DNA from: Acanthacorydalis orientalis
Lineage: Eukaryota; Arthropoda; Insecta; Megaloptera; Corydalidae
Assembly: GCA_034766995.1 (NCBI GenBank)
Contig: CM068323.1
Coordinates: forward strand, 2,426,752-2,490,751
Length of the DNA stretch: 64,000 bases
Reading direction: 5' to 3'
The translations under genes and the position numbers were made by a program. This document shows positions 20,116-29,960 of the stretch, piece after piece (the stretch's first letter is position 1; each line of letters opens with the position of its first letter). The notes under the pieces were generated by a model. The model was not told where the DNA came from and made no database searches. It was given only the letters and a program-made list of their open reading frames with translations.

Positions 20116-20215
20116 NNNNNNNNNNNNNNNNNNNNNNNNNNNNNNNNNNNNNNNNNNNNNNNNNNNNNNNNNNNNNNNNNNNNNNNNNNNNNNNNNNNNN
20201 NNNNNNNNNNNNNNN
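20116..20215. other. Assembly gap (100 N)
   Basis: Exactly 100 unknown bases, a conventional placeholder for a gap of unknown size. Sequence on both sides is macrosatellite in the same (minus) orientation, so an unknown number of units may be missing. Confidence 0.98.
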
Positions 20216-20670
20216 ACCGTCACTGGTTGATCGATCACGAGCTCTGGGAGATTTCTCGTCTTCTTGTCGTAGTAGGATTTCGACGTGCGCCTATTCAACT
20301 CGAGTTTGTCGGGTACTTCGAGAATTATTTGAGATAGTAGTTTCTCCATTGTCATTGGAAGTTAAAATAGAGAATAAAATAATTATCAAGTCTTGTTTAA
20401 GGATAATTTGTTTTTATTTATAACAAACATAACAATAATTTCTTGGCAATTTTGACTGCGGATTCTGCTTTATATTCCCACGCTGGTGTTTTGGTGCAGA
20501 AGTCATAATCGTGAATGCCCAAGTACGAGCAAGTTTCTCCATTAGCTGATTTTCGAAATTGATTCCATTATCGCTGCATAGTCTCGTGGGAATGCCGTGT
20601 CTACTGAAATTTCGTTTGCACGTGGCGATAAGTGTCTCAGCCGACATGTCCTGTAATATATCAAGTTCAA

Positions 20671-21874
20671 AAGAATCGCACCGGGTCTCCGGAAGAATAG
20701 ACAATACTGAACAATCGCACTTGGTCTCCGGCATTATAGACAATACTGCAGAATCGCACCTGGTCTCCGGAAGAATAGACAATACTGAAGAATCGCACCT
20801 GGTCTCCGGAAGAATAAACAATACTGGAGAATCGCACCTGGTCTCCGGAAGAATAGACAATACTGGATATTGCATCTGGTCTCCGGAAGAATAGACAATA
20901 CTGGAGAATCGGATGGTCTCCGGAAGAATAGACAATACTGGAGAATCGCACCTGGTCTCCGGAAGAATAGACAATACTGGAGAATCGCACTTGTTCTCCG
21001 GAACAATAGACAATACTGGAGAATCGCACCTGGTCTCCGGAAGAATAGACAATACTGGAGAATCGCACCTGGTCTCCGGAAGAATAGACAATACTGGAGA
21101 ATCGCACCTGGTCTCCGGCATTATAGACAATACTGGTGAATCGCACCTGGTCTCCGGAAGAATAGACAATACTGGAGAATCGCACTTGTTCTCCGGAACA
21201 ATAGACAATACTGGAGAATCGCACCTGGTCTCCGGAAGAATAGACAATACTGAAGAATCGCACCTGGTCTCCGGAAGAATAAACAATACTGGAGAATCGC
21301 ACCTGGTCTCCGGAAGAATAGACAATACTGGAGATTTGCATCTGGTCTCCGGAAGAATAGACAATACTGGAGAATCGGATGGTCTCTGGAAGAATAGACA
21401 ATACTGGAGAATCGCACCTGGTCTCCGGAAGAATAGACAATACTGGAGAATCGCACTTGTTCTCCGGAACAATAGACAATACTGGAGAATCGCACCTGGT
21501 CTCCGGAAGAATAGACAATACTGGAGAATCGCACCTGGTCTCCGGAAGAATAGACAATACTGGAGAATCGCACCTGGTCTCCAGAAGAATAGACAATACT
21601 GGAGAATCGCACCTGGTCTCCAGAAGAATAGACAATACTGGAGAATCGCACCTGGTCTCCGGCATTATAGACAATACTGGTGAATCGCACCTGGTCTCCG
21701 GAAGAATAGACAATACTGGAGAATCGCACCTGGTCTCTGGAAGAATAGACAATACTGGAGAATCGCACCTGGTCTCCGGAAGAATAGACAATACTGGAGA
21801 ATCGCACCTGGTCTCCAGAAGAATAGACAATACTGGAGAATCGCACCTGGTCTTCGGAAGAATAGACAATACTG
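20671..21874 (-). repeat. 39-bp minisatellite, 31 copies (inverted block)
   Basis: 1204 bp equals 31 units of 39 bp less five bases, matching two 37-bp variants (GAATCGGATGGTC) and one 38-bp variant near 20865. The unit, read on the minus strand, starts CAGTATTGTCTATTC and contains GGAGACCAGGTGCGATTCTC. Confidence 0.9.
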
Positions 21875-21964
21875 ACGTAGTTGAGGGAATCTTTTGAACT
21901 CCTGGTCGCAATAGTTGGAAATAAACGTCCGCACCGAGAATCATCCCGGCGTGCTCCGGTTTCC

Positions 21965-22576
21965 GGTTCTTCTTCGGGAGACCAGATGCAAATCTCCAGT
22001 ATTGTCTATTCTTCCGGAGACCAGGTGCGATTCTCCAGTATTGTTTATTCTTCCGGAGACCAGGTGCGATTCACCAGTATTGTCTATAATGCCGGAGACC
22101 AGGTGCGATTCTCCAGTATTGTCTATTCTTCCGGAGACCAGGTGCGATTCTCCAGTATTGTCTATTCTTCCGGAGACCAGGTGCGATTCTCCAGTATTGT
22201 CTATTGTTCCGGAGAACAAGTGCGATTCTCCAGTATTGTCTATTCTTCCGGAGACCAGGTGGATTCTCCAGTATTGTCTATTCTTCCAGAGACCAGGTGC
22301 GATTCTCCAGTATTGTCTATTCTTCCGGAGACCCGGTGCGATTCTTTTGAACTTGATATATTACAGGACATGTCGGCTGAGACACTTATCGCCACGTGCA
22401 AACGAAATTTCAGTAGACACGGCATTCCCACGAGACTACGCAGCGATAATGGAACCAATTTCGAAAATCAGCTAATGGAGAAACTTGCTCGTAATTGGGC
22501 ATTCACGATTGTGACTTCTGCACCAAAACACCAGCGTGGGAATGTAAAGCAGAATCCGCAGTCAAAATTGCCAAGA
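21965..22576 (+). repeat. Partial type A unit at the inversion junction
   Basis: Begins with junction sequence (GGTTCTTCTTCGGGAGACC), then about nine 39-bp repeats to 22346, then the gypsy integrase core fragment with the second catalytic aspartate (SDNGTNF). It lacks gag and protease. Confidence 0.85.
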
Positions 22577-24052
22577 AATTATTGTTATGTTTGTTATAAA
22601 TAAAAACAAATTATCCTTAAACAAGACTTGATAATTATTTTATTCTCTATTTTGACTTCCAATGACAATGGAGAAACTACTATCTCAAATAATTCTCGAA
22701 GTACCCGACAAACTCGAGTTGAATAGCCGCACGTCGAAATCCTACTATGACAAGAAGACGAGAAATCTCCCAGAGCTCGTGATCGATCAACCAGTGACGG
22801 TGCAAATTCACCCGGACGTCGACAAAACGTGGGAAAAAGGAAAAATAGTGAACAAATTCAGTCGCAGAGACTATGTAATTAATGTCAAGGGAACAATTTA
22901 CAGACGCAACTTAGTTCATATTCGACCTACGACAAAGTTTTCTCAACGCCTAGAGCCTCTGTGAATTCAGTCATCCACAACAGACTCATTGTCTTTGTTT
23001 CAACGACAAAGTCTATTATCTAGTCCACAGGCAACTCCTGAGATTCACCACAAGAATCAAGTCTCGAAATCAATGAACGAATCTCCGAACACGACGTAAC
23101 CAGTTACACAACAGGGAACTTCAATTGCTGTTTCAAAATCAGAATCGACGCATCCATCAAAGAACTCGATCAAAGAACTCTATCAAAGAACTCTATCAAA
23201 GAACTCTATCAAAGAACTCTATCAAAGAACTCTATCAAAGAACTCTATCAAAGAACTCTATCAAAGAACTCTATCAAAGAACTCTATCAAAGAAGCGTTC
23301 AAAACTTCGAGGAAAATTTAACGACTTTATTATGAAGTAATAATTTAAACGAAAAAGGAGAGGATGTTACGTTATCATACGTACTAGTGAGAGAAGGGTC
23401 ACCAATGCAACCGGCGTTGTTGAAAACATCAGACGGGGAGTTTGATCAGGGGCGTAGCACGAAATAGACAGAAATTGAAATTAAAATAGTGGAGTGATTA
23501 GAAACAATCCATCTTGAAACACTAAAACCAATAATGAGTAAACAAATAACAGAAGAAATATTGACCACAAGCCCAGCCAATTCTCAACCAGAATCCAGAT
23601 GTGCTGGTACTCAATCTACATCTACATATGAACACGGTCGTATTACTCCACGATCGAAGAGGAAAAGGAAAGCTGTATCTGCTTCTGACCGAGCATTGAG
23701 AATAGTAGAAGAACGCCTAGCTCCAATACAAGAAGATAAATTTGACATTTTTGGTAAAAATGTGGCCGCTAAACTTCGCACACTGCAGAACGAGCAACGC
23801 ATTCATGCAGAGAAGCTCATTAATGACGCATTATATGAAGCAGAACCAAACAACTTAAGTAGAGATTGTCATATATCTCTCAGTGCGGTCCAACAATGAT
23901 CACCTAAATCTATGCAGCAAGAAATTTTAAAGGCAAATAGGGATAAAGTATATCTAATTTTATAAAAGAATATCTAATTTGTTCCTTTCTGTATTGCATG
24001 TACGCACTAAGCTTTTCAGAAGCGTCTGTTAAGGATAATTATTATATATAAA
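22577..24052 (+). repeat. Unit 1, type B
   Basis: Reference copy for type B. The first ~85 bp are AT-rich spacer. The 100-codon integrase C-terminus (22662-22964) contains SYYDKKTRNLPELV and YRRNLVHIRP, typical of gypsy. The gypsy tail holds ten 13-bp repeats (23156-23285, unit ATCAAAGAACTCT). Then AAAAAGGAGAGGA/TGTTACG near 23354 resembles a polypurine tract and LTR start. The BESS-like ORF follows. The unit closes with TTAAGGATAATT, which is complementary to AATTATCCTTAA at the start of the next unit. Confidence 0.9.
23534..23899 (+). CDS. BESS/MADF-like C-terminal ORF, unit 1 (15-bp deletion)
   Basis: A 121-aa ORF with an ATG start. A basic SKRKRKAVS stretch (possible nuclear localisation signal) is followed by ALRIVEERLAPIQEDKFDIF and GKNVAAKLRTL, which resembles the C-terminal region of insect MADF/BESS DNA-binding proteins. 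There is no MADF domain here, so at most a fragment or cofactor-like protein is encoded. This copy lacks five codons (ESIQT) between two AACAGAA repeats, without a frameshift. A captured host or Harbinger-type accessory exon is the main alternative origin. Function is unknown. Confidence 0.5.
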   Translation: MSKQITEEILTTSPANSQPESRCAGTQSTSTYEHGRITPRSKRKRKAVSASDRALRIVEERLAPIQEDKFDIFGKNVAAKLRTLQNEQRIHAEKLINDALYEAEPNNLSRDCHISLSAVQQ

Positions 24053-26364
24053 AATTATTGTTATGTTTGTTATAAATAAAAACAAATTATCCTTAAACAA
24101 GACTTGATAATTATTTTATTCTCTATTTTGACTTCCAATGACAATGGAGAAACTACTATCTCAAATAATTCTCGAAGTACCCGACAAACTCGAGTTGAAT
24201 AGCCGCACGTCGAAATCCTACTATGACAAGAAGACGAGAAATCTCCCAGAGCTCGTGATCGATCAACCAGTGACGGTGCAAATTCACCCGGACGTCGACA
24301 AAACGTGGGAAAAAGGAAAAATAGTGAACAAGTTCAGTCGCAGAGACTATGTAATTAATGTCAAGGGAACAATTTACAGACGCAACTTAGTTCATATTCG
24401 ACCTACGACAAAGTTTTCTCAACGCCTAGAGCCTCTGTGAATTCAGTCATCCACAACAGACTCATTGTCTTTGTTTCAACGACAAAGTCTATTATCTAGT
24501 CCACGGGCAACTCCTGCGATTCAGCGGGTCGACCCTTCTACCAAACGTGAATGGGAAATGAAGATCAATCGGTGTCCGATCAAACTAGACACCATCGGTG
24601 AGAATATTTCACAGAATTCAAGTTCATCTTCAGTCGAGGTCATTCTTCAAGGTCATCTGAGTTCGAGAGCTTTCTCGACGGCCGAAATCCGTGCTCTCGA
24701 GATAACTACTGCCATACGGGTTTCTGAAATCAACTACCGCACCTCCACCAGGAAACCTGTTCCAAGGATCTCGACCTCCAACTTGCACCATGCCACCAGC
24801 AAGGAAGTTCCACCTGCGACGAGGCTCTGTTCGTTCTGCAGTCAGGACCACCGTAAATATAGCTGTCCTGTGATGCGTAAACTCCCCGTAGAGGAGAGGT
24901 TAACCCTGGCCCGGAGGCATGCTCTATTCCACAACTGTCTCGGCGCGCTCCCACGCAAAAAATGTTTATCAAAGAAGAAGTGTGTCCATTGCAACAGGCA
25001 GCACAACACTCTGTTGCACGCTGATAATTCATCATCCAAGAAGTCCACATTGTCTATGTCGTCAGACGTCTGTCCGAATGCTGGATACACAAGTCCTCAG
25101 GAGATCCAGAGTCTCCTAGTGAGGGGCCTTATTGCTGATCAGATTGTGATTCTAGCCACAGCCTTGGTGACAGTAGTGGTCCCTACAGGTGCCGCAATGA
25201 TGACTCGAGCCCCCCTCGACTGCGGGTCTGAGGCCTCGTTCGTCTCCGGTCGACTGGCGCAGATGCTTAATCTTCCGGTCATCAAGCCGAAGGCTCGTCT
25301 AAGCGTCATTGGTGGAGTCACAGCCTCCACAGCCCAGAATAAGGCTGTCTTTCGGATCCGTTCTCGTGTTGACTCACGATTTGACCTCGACGTAGAAGCT
25401 TTCGTACTCTCGCAGCTGACAAACAAGATTCCGAGTCAGCTTGTACACGATGTCGAGGCTACCCGTATGGCTGGGTTGGGGCTCGGCGATCCATACTATT
25501 GGAAACCGGAGCACGCCGGGATGATTCTCGGTGCGGACGTTTATTTCCAACTATTGCGACCAGGAGTTCAAAAGATTCCCTCAACTACGTCAGTATTGTC
25601 TATTCTTCCGAAGACCAGGTGCGATTCTCCTGTATTGTCTATTCTTCTGGAGACCAGGTGCGATTCTCCAGTATTGTCTATTCTTCCGGAGACCAGGTGC
25701 GATTCTCCAGTATTGTCTATTCTTCCGGAGACCAGGTGCGATTCTCCAGTATTGTCTATTGTTCCGGAGAACAAGTGCGATTCTCCAGTATTGTCTATTC
25801 TTCCGGAGACCAGGTGCGATTCACCAGTATTGTCTATAATGCCGGAGACCAGGTGCGATTCTCCAGTATTGTCTATTCTTCCGGAGACCAGGTGCGATTC
25901 TTCAGTATTGTCTATTCTTCCAGAGACCAGGTGCGATTCTCCAGTATTGTCTATTCTTCCAGAGACCATCCGATTCTCCAGTATTGTCTATTCTTCCGGA
26001 GACCAGATGCAAATCTCCAGTATTGTCTATTCTTCCGGAGACCAGGTGCGATTCTTCAGTATTGTCTATTCTTCCAGAGACCAGGTGCTATTCTCCAGTA
26101 TTGTCTATTCTTCCGGAGACCCGGTGCGATTCTTTTGAACTTGATATATTACAGGACATGTCGGCTGAGACACTTATCGCCACGTGCAAACGAAATTTCA
26201 GTAGACACGGCATTCCCACGAGACTACGCAGCGATAATGGAACCAATTTCGAAAATCAGCTAATGGAGAAACTTGCTCGTAATTGGGCATTCACGATTGT
26301 GACTTCTGCACCAAAACACCAGCGTGGGAATGTAAAGCAGAATCCGCAGTCAAAATTGCCAAGA
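24053..26364 (+). repeat. Unit 2, type A, 14 minisatellite copies
   Basis: Integrase C-terminus at 24138-24440. 39-bp array at 25591-26134 (544 bp = 14 units with one 37-bp variant). Integrase core fragment at about 26135-26364. Confidence 0.9.
24465..26138 (+). pseudogene. BEL/Pao gag-protease fragment running into minisatellite, unit 2
   Basis: Reference copy for type A. The open frame starts at TTG; the first ATG is in KREWEMKINR, so no real start is evident. Gag zinc knuckles: CSFC-x8-C near residues 122-134 and KKCVHCNRQH-x4-H near 171-185. Protease: PLDCGSEASFVSGRL near 250-265 (D-C-G in the active-site position), later GMILGADVYFQLLRPG. After KIPSTT it becomes the 13-residue repeat SPVLSILPETRCD. 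Because of one 37-bp variant, this frame ends RFF-stop instead of reaching integrase. Confidence 0.85.
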
Positions 26365-28444
26365 AATTATTGTTATGTTTGTTATAAATAAAAACAAATT
26401 ATCCTTAAACAAGACTTGATAATTATTTTATTCTCTATTTTGACTTCCAATGACAATGGAGAAACTACTATCTCAAATAATTCTCGAAGTACCCGACAAA
26501 CTCGAGTTGAATAGCCGCACGTCGAAATCCTACTATGACAAGAAGACGAGAAATCTCCCAGAGCTCGTGATCGATCAACCAGTGACGGTGCAAATTCACC
26601 CGGACGTCGACAAAACGTGGGAAAAAGGAAAAATAGTGAACAAGTTCAGTGACAGAGACTATGTAATTAATGTCAAGGGAACAATTTACAGACGCAACTT
26701 AGTTCATATTCGACCTACGACAAAGTTTTCTCAACGCCTAGAGCCTCTGTGAATTCAGTCATCCACAACAGACTCATTGTCTTTGTTTCAACGACAAAGT
26801 CTATTATCTAGTCCACGGGCAACTCCTGCGATTCAGCGGGTCGACCCTTCTACCAAACGTGAATGGGAAATGAAGATCAATCGGTGTCCGATCAAACTAG
26901 ACACCATCGGTGAGAATATTTCACAGAATTCAAGTTCATCTTCAGTCGAGGTCATTCTTCAAGGTCATCTGAGTTCGAGAGCTTTCTCGACGGCCGAAAT
27001 CCGTGCTCTCGAGATAACTACTGCCATACGGGTTTCTGAAATCAACTACCGCACCTCCACCAGGAAACCTGTTCCAAGGATCTCGACCTCCAACTTGCAC
27101 CATGCCACCAGCAAGGAAGTTCCACCTGCGACGAGGCTCTGTTCGTTCTGCAGTCAGGACCACCGTAAATATAGCTGTCCTGTGATGCGTAAACTCCCCG
27201 TAGAGGAGAGGTTAACCCTGGCCCGGAGGCATGCTCTATTCCACAACTGTCTCGGCGCGCTCCCACGCAAAAAATGTTTATCAAAGAAGAAGTGTGTCCA
27301 TTGCAACAGGCAGCACAACACTCTGTTGCACGCTGATAATTCATCATCCAAGAAGTCCACATTGTCTATGTCGTCAGACGTCTGTCCGAATGCTGGATAC
27401 ACAAGTCCTCAGGAGATCCAGAGTCTCCTAGTGAGGGGCCTTATTGCTGATCAGATTGTGATTCTAGCCACAGCCTTGGTGACAGTAGTGGCCCCTACAG
27501 GTGCCGCAATGATGACTCGAGCCCCCCTCGACTGCGGGTCTGAGGCCTCGTTCGTCTCCGGTCGACTGGCGCAGATGCTTAATCTTCCGGTCATCAAGCC
27601 GAAGGCTCGTCTAAGCGTCACTGGTGGAGTCACAGCCTCCACAGCCCAGAAGAAGGCTGTCTTTCGGATCCGTTCTCGTGTTGACTCACGATTTGACCTC
27701 GACGTAGAAGCTTTCGTACTCTCGCAGCTGACAAACAAGATTCCGAGTCAGCTTGTACACGATGTCGAGGCTACCCGTATGGCTGGGTTGGGGCTCGGCG
27801 ATCCATACTATTGGAAAGCGGAGCACGCCGGGATGATTCTCGGTGCGGACGTTTATTTCCAACTATTGCGACCAGGAGTTCAAAAGATTCCCTCAACTAC
27901 GTCAGTATTGTCTATTCTTCCGAAGACCAGGTGCGATTCTCCAGTATTGTCTATTCTTCTGGAGACCAGGTGCGATTCTCCAGTATTGTCTATTGTTCCG
28001 GAGACCAGGTGCGATTCTCCAGTATTGTCTATTCTTCCGGAGACCAGGTGCGATTCTCCAGTATTGTCTATTGTTCCGGAGAACAAGTGCGACTCTCCAG
28101 TATTGTCTATTGTTCCGGAGACCAGGTGCGATTCTGCAGTATTGTCTATAATGCCGAAGACCAAGTGCGATTGTTCAGTATTGTCTATTCTTCCGGAGAC
28201 CCGGTGCGATTCTTTTGAACTTGATATATTACAGGACATGTCGGCTGAGACACTTATCGCCACGTGCAAACGAAATTTCAGTAGACACGGCATTCCCACG
28301 AGACTACGCAGCGATAATGGAACCAATTTCGAAAATCAGCTAATGGAGAAACTTGCTCATAATTGGGCATTCACGATTGTGACTTCTGCACCAAAACACC
28401 AGCGTGGGAATGTAAAAGAGAATCCGCAGACAAAATTGCCAAGA
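26365..28444 (+). repeat. Unit 3, type A, 8 minisatellite copies
   Basis: 2080 bp, the shortest type A length. Integrase C-terminus 26450-26752 with the FSDRDY variant. Array 27903-28214. Matches unit 9, 11,810 bp downstream. Confidence 0.9.
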
Positions 28445-28471
28445 AATTATTGTTATGTTTGTTATAAATAA
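26777..28471 (+). pseudogene. Chimeric BEL gag-protease / minisatellite / gypsy integrase ORF, unit 3
   Basis: 564 codons. With no 37-bp variant in the array, the gag-protease frame passes through eight 13-residue repeats and enters the integrase core (DSFELDILQDMSAETL, then HGIPTRLRSDNGTNF), ending YCYVCYK-stop in the next unit's spacer. Shows SVTGGV and an AEHAG variant shared only with unit 9. Confidence 0.8.
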
Positions 28472-29960
28472 AAACAAATTATCCTTAAACAAGACTTGAT
28501 AATTATTTTATTCTCTATTTTGACTTCCAATGACAATGGAGAAACTACTATCTCAAATAATTCTCGAAGTACCCGACAAACTCGAGTTGAATAGCCGCAC
28601 GTCGAAATCCTACTACGACAAGAAGACGAGAAATCTCCCAGAGCTCGTGATCGATCAACCAGTGACGGTGCAAATTCACCCGGACGTCGACAAAACGTGG
28701 GAAAAAGGAAAAATAGTGAACAAATTCAGTCGCAGAGACTATGTAATTAATGTCAAGGGAACAATTTACAGACGCAACTTAGTTCATATTCGACCTACGA
28801 CAAAGTTTCTCAACGCCTAGAGCCTCTGTGAATTCAGTCATCCACAACAGACTCATTGTCTTTGTTTCAACGACAAAGTCTATTATCTAGTCCACAGGCA
28901 ACTCCTGAGATTCACCACAAGAATCAAGTCTCGAAATCAATGAACGAATCTCCGAACACGACGTAACCAGTTACACAACAGGGAACTTCAATTGCTGTTT
29001 CAAAATCAGAATCGACGCATCCATCAAAGAACTCGATCAAAGAACTCGATCAAAGAACTCGATCAAAGAACTCGATCAAAGAACTCGATCAAAGAACTCG
29101 ATCAAAGAACTCGATCAAAGAACTCGATCAAAGAACTCGATCAAAGAACTCGATCAAAGAACTCTATCAAAGAACTCTATCAAAGAAGCGTTCAAAACTT
29201 CGAGGAAAATTTAACGACTTTATTATGAAGTAATAATTTAAACGAAAAAGGAGAGGATGTTACGTTATCATACGTACTAGTGAGAGAAGGGTCACCAATG
29301 CAACCGGCGTTGTTGAAAACATCAGACGGGGAGTTTGATCAGGGGCGTAGCACGAAATAGACAGAAATTGAAATTAAAATAGTGGAGTGATTAGAAACAA
29401 TCCATCTTGAAACACTAAAACCAATAATGAGTAAACAAATAACAGAATCAATACAAACAGAAGAAATATTGATCACAAGCCCAGCCAATTCTCAACCAGA
29501 ATCCAGATGTGCTGGTACTCAATCTACATCTACATATGAACACGGTCGTATTACTCCACGATCGAAGAGGAAAAGGAAAGCTGTATCTGCTTCTGACCGA
29601 GCATTGAGAATAGTAGAAGAACGCCTAGCTCCAATACAAGAAGATAAATTTGACATTTTTGGTAAAAATGTGGCCGCTAAACTTCGCACACTGCAGAACG
29701 AGCAACGCATTCATGCAGAGAAGCTCATTAATGACGCATTATATGAAGCAGAACTTAACAACTTAAGTAGAGATTGTCATATATCTCTCAGTGCGGTCCA
29801 ACAATGATCACCTAAATCTATGCAGCAAGAAATTTTAAAAGCAAATAGGGATAAAGTATATCTAATTTTATAAAAGAATATCTAATTTGTTCCTTTCTGT
29901 ATTGCATGTACGCACTAAGCTTTTCAGAAGCTTCTGTTAAGGATAATTATTATATATAAA
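28445..29960 (+). repeat. Unit 4, type B, 12 copies of the 13-bp repeat
   Basis: 13-bp array 29023-29178, mostly the GATCAAAGAACTC variant. The integrase C-terminus (28530-28820) is cut to 96 codons by loss of one T before CTCAACGCC. Confidence 0.9.
29427..29807 (+). CDS. BESS/MADF-like C-terminal ORF, unit 4
   Basis: 126 codons, full length. Has AELNNL where most copies have AEPNNL. Confidence 0.5.
   Translation: MSKQITESIQTEEILITSPANSQPESRCAGTQSTSTYEHGRITPRSKRKRKAVSASDRALRIVEERLAPIQEDKFDIFGKNVAAKLRTLQNEQRIHAEKLINDALYEAELNNLSRDCHISLSAVQQ

Larger units (their letters stand above)
19963..21964 (-). repeat. Inverted block of the macrosatellite
   Basis: On the minus strand this reads from the BEL protease end (near 21944) through 31 minisatellite copies and the gypsy integrase core, into the next unit start at 20440, then to the gap. 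Left of the gap another unit start (20101 downward) is cut off at 19963 inside the integrase C-terminal segment. It is more diverged than the direct units: SDNGINF and ARTWAFTIM replace SDNGTNF and ARNWAFTIV. Confidence 0.85.

Noticed and set aside
20414..22603. Many overlapping long ORFs on both strands in the minisatellite arrays
   Set aside because: They arise because the 39-bp unit has no stop in five frames. Translations are pure 13-residue repeats.
23156..23285. 12-bp (4-codon) repeat in type B units
   Set aside because: Direct counting gives 13 bp (ATCAAAGAACTCT), which also explains the alternating reading frames.
24465..24530. MSLFQRQSLL as a genuine protein start in type A units
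   Set aside because: The codon is TTG, and the same bases are the gypsy tail in another frame. No ATG precedes the BEL gag sequence.
25591..26134. CRISPR-like array
   Set aside because: The 39-bp units are directly abutting without spacers, and the context is eukaryotic retroelement DNA.
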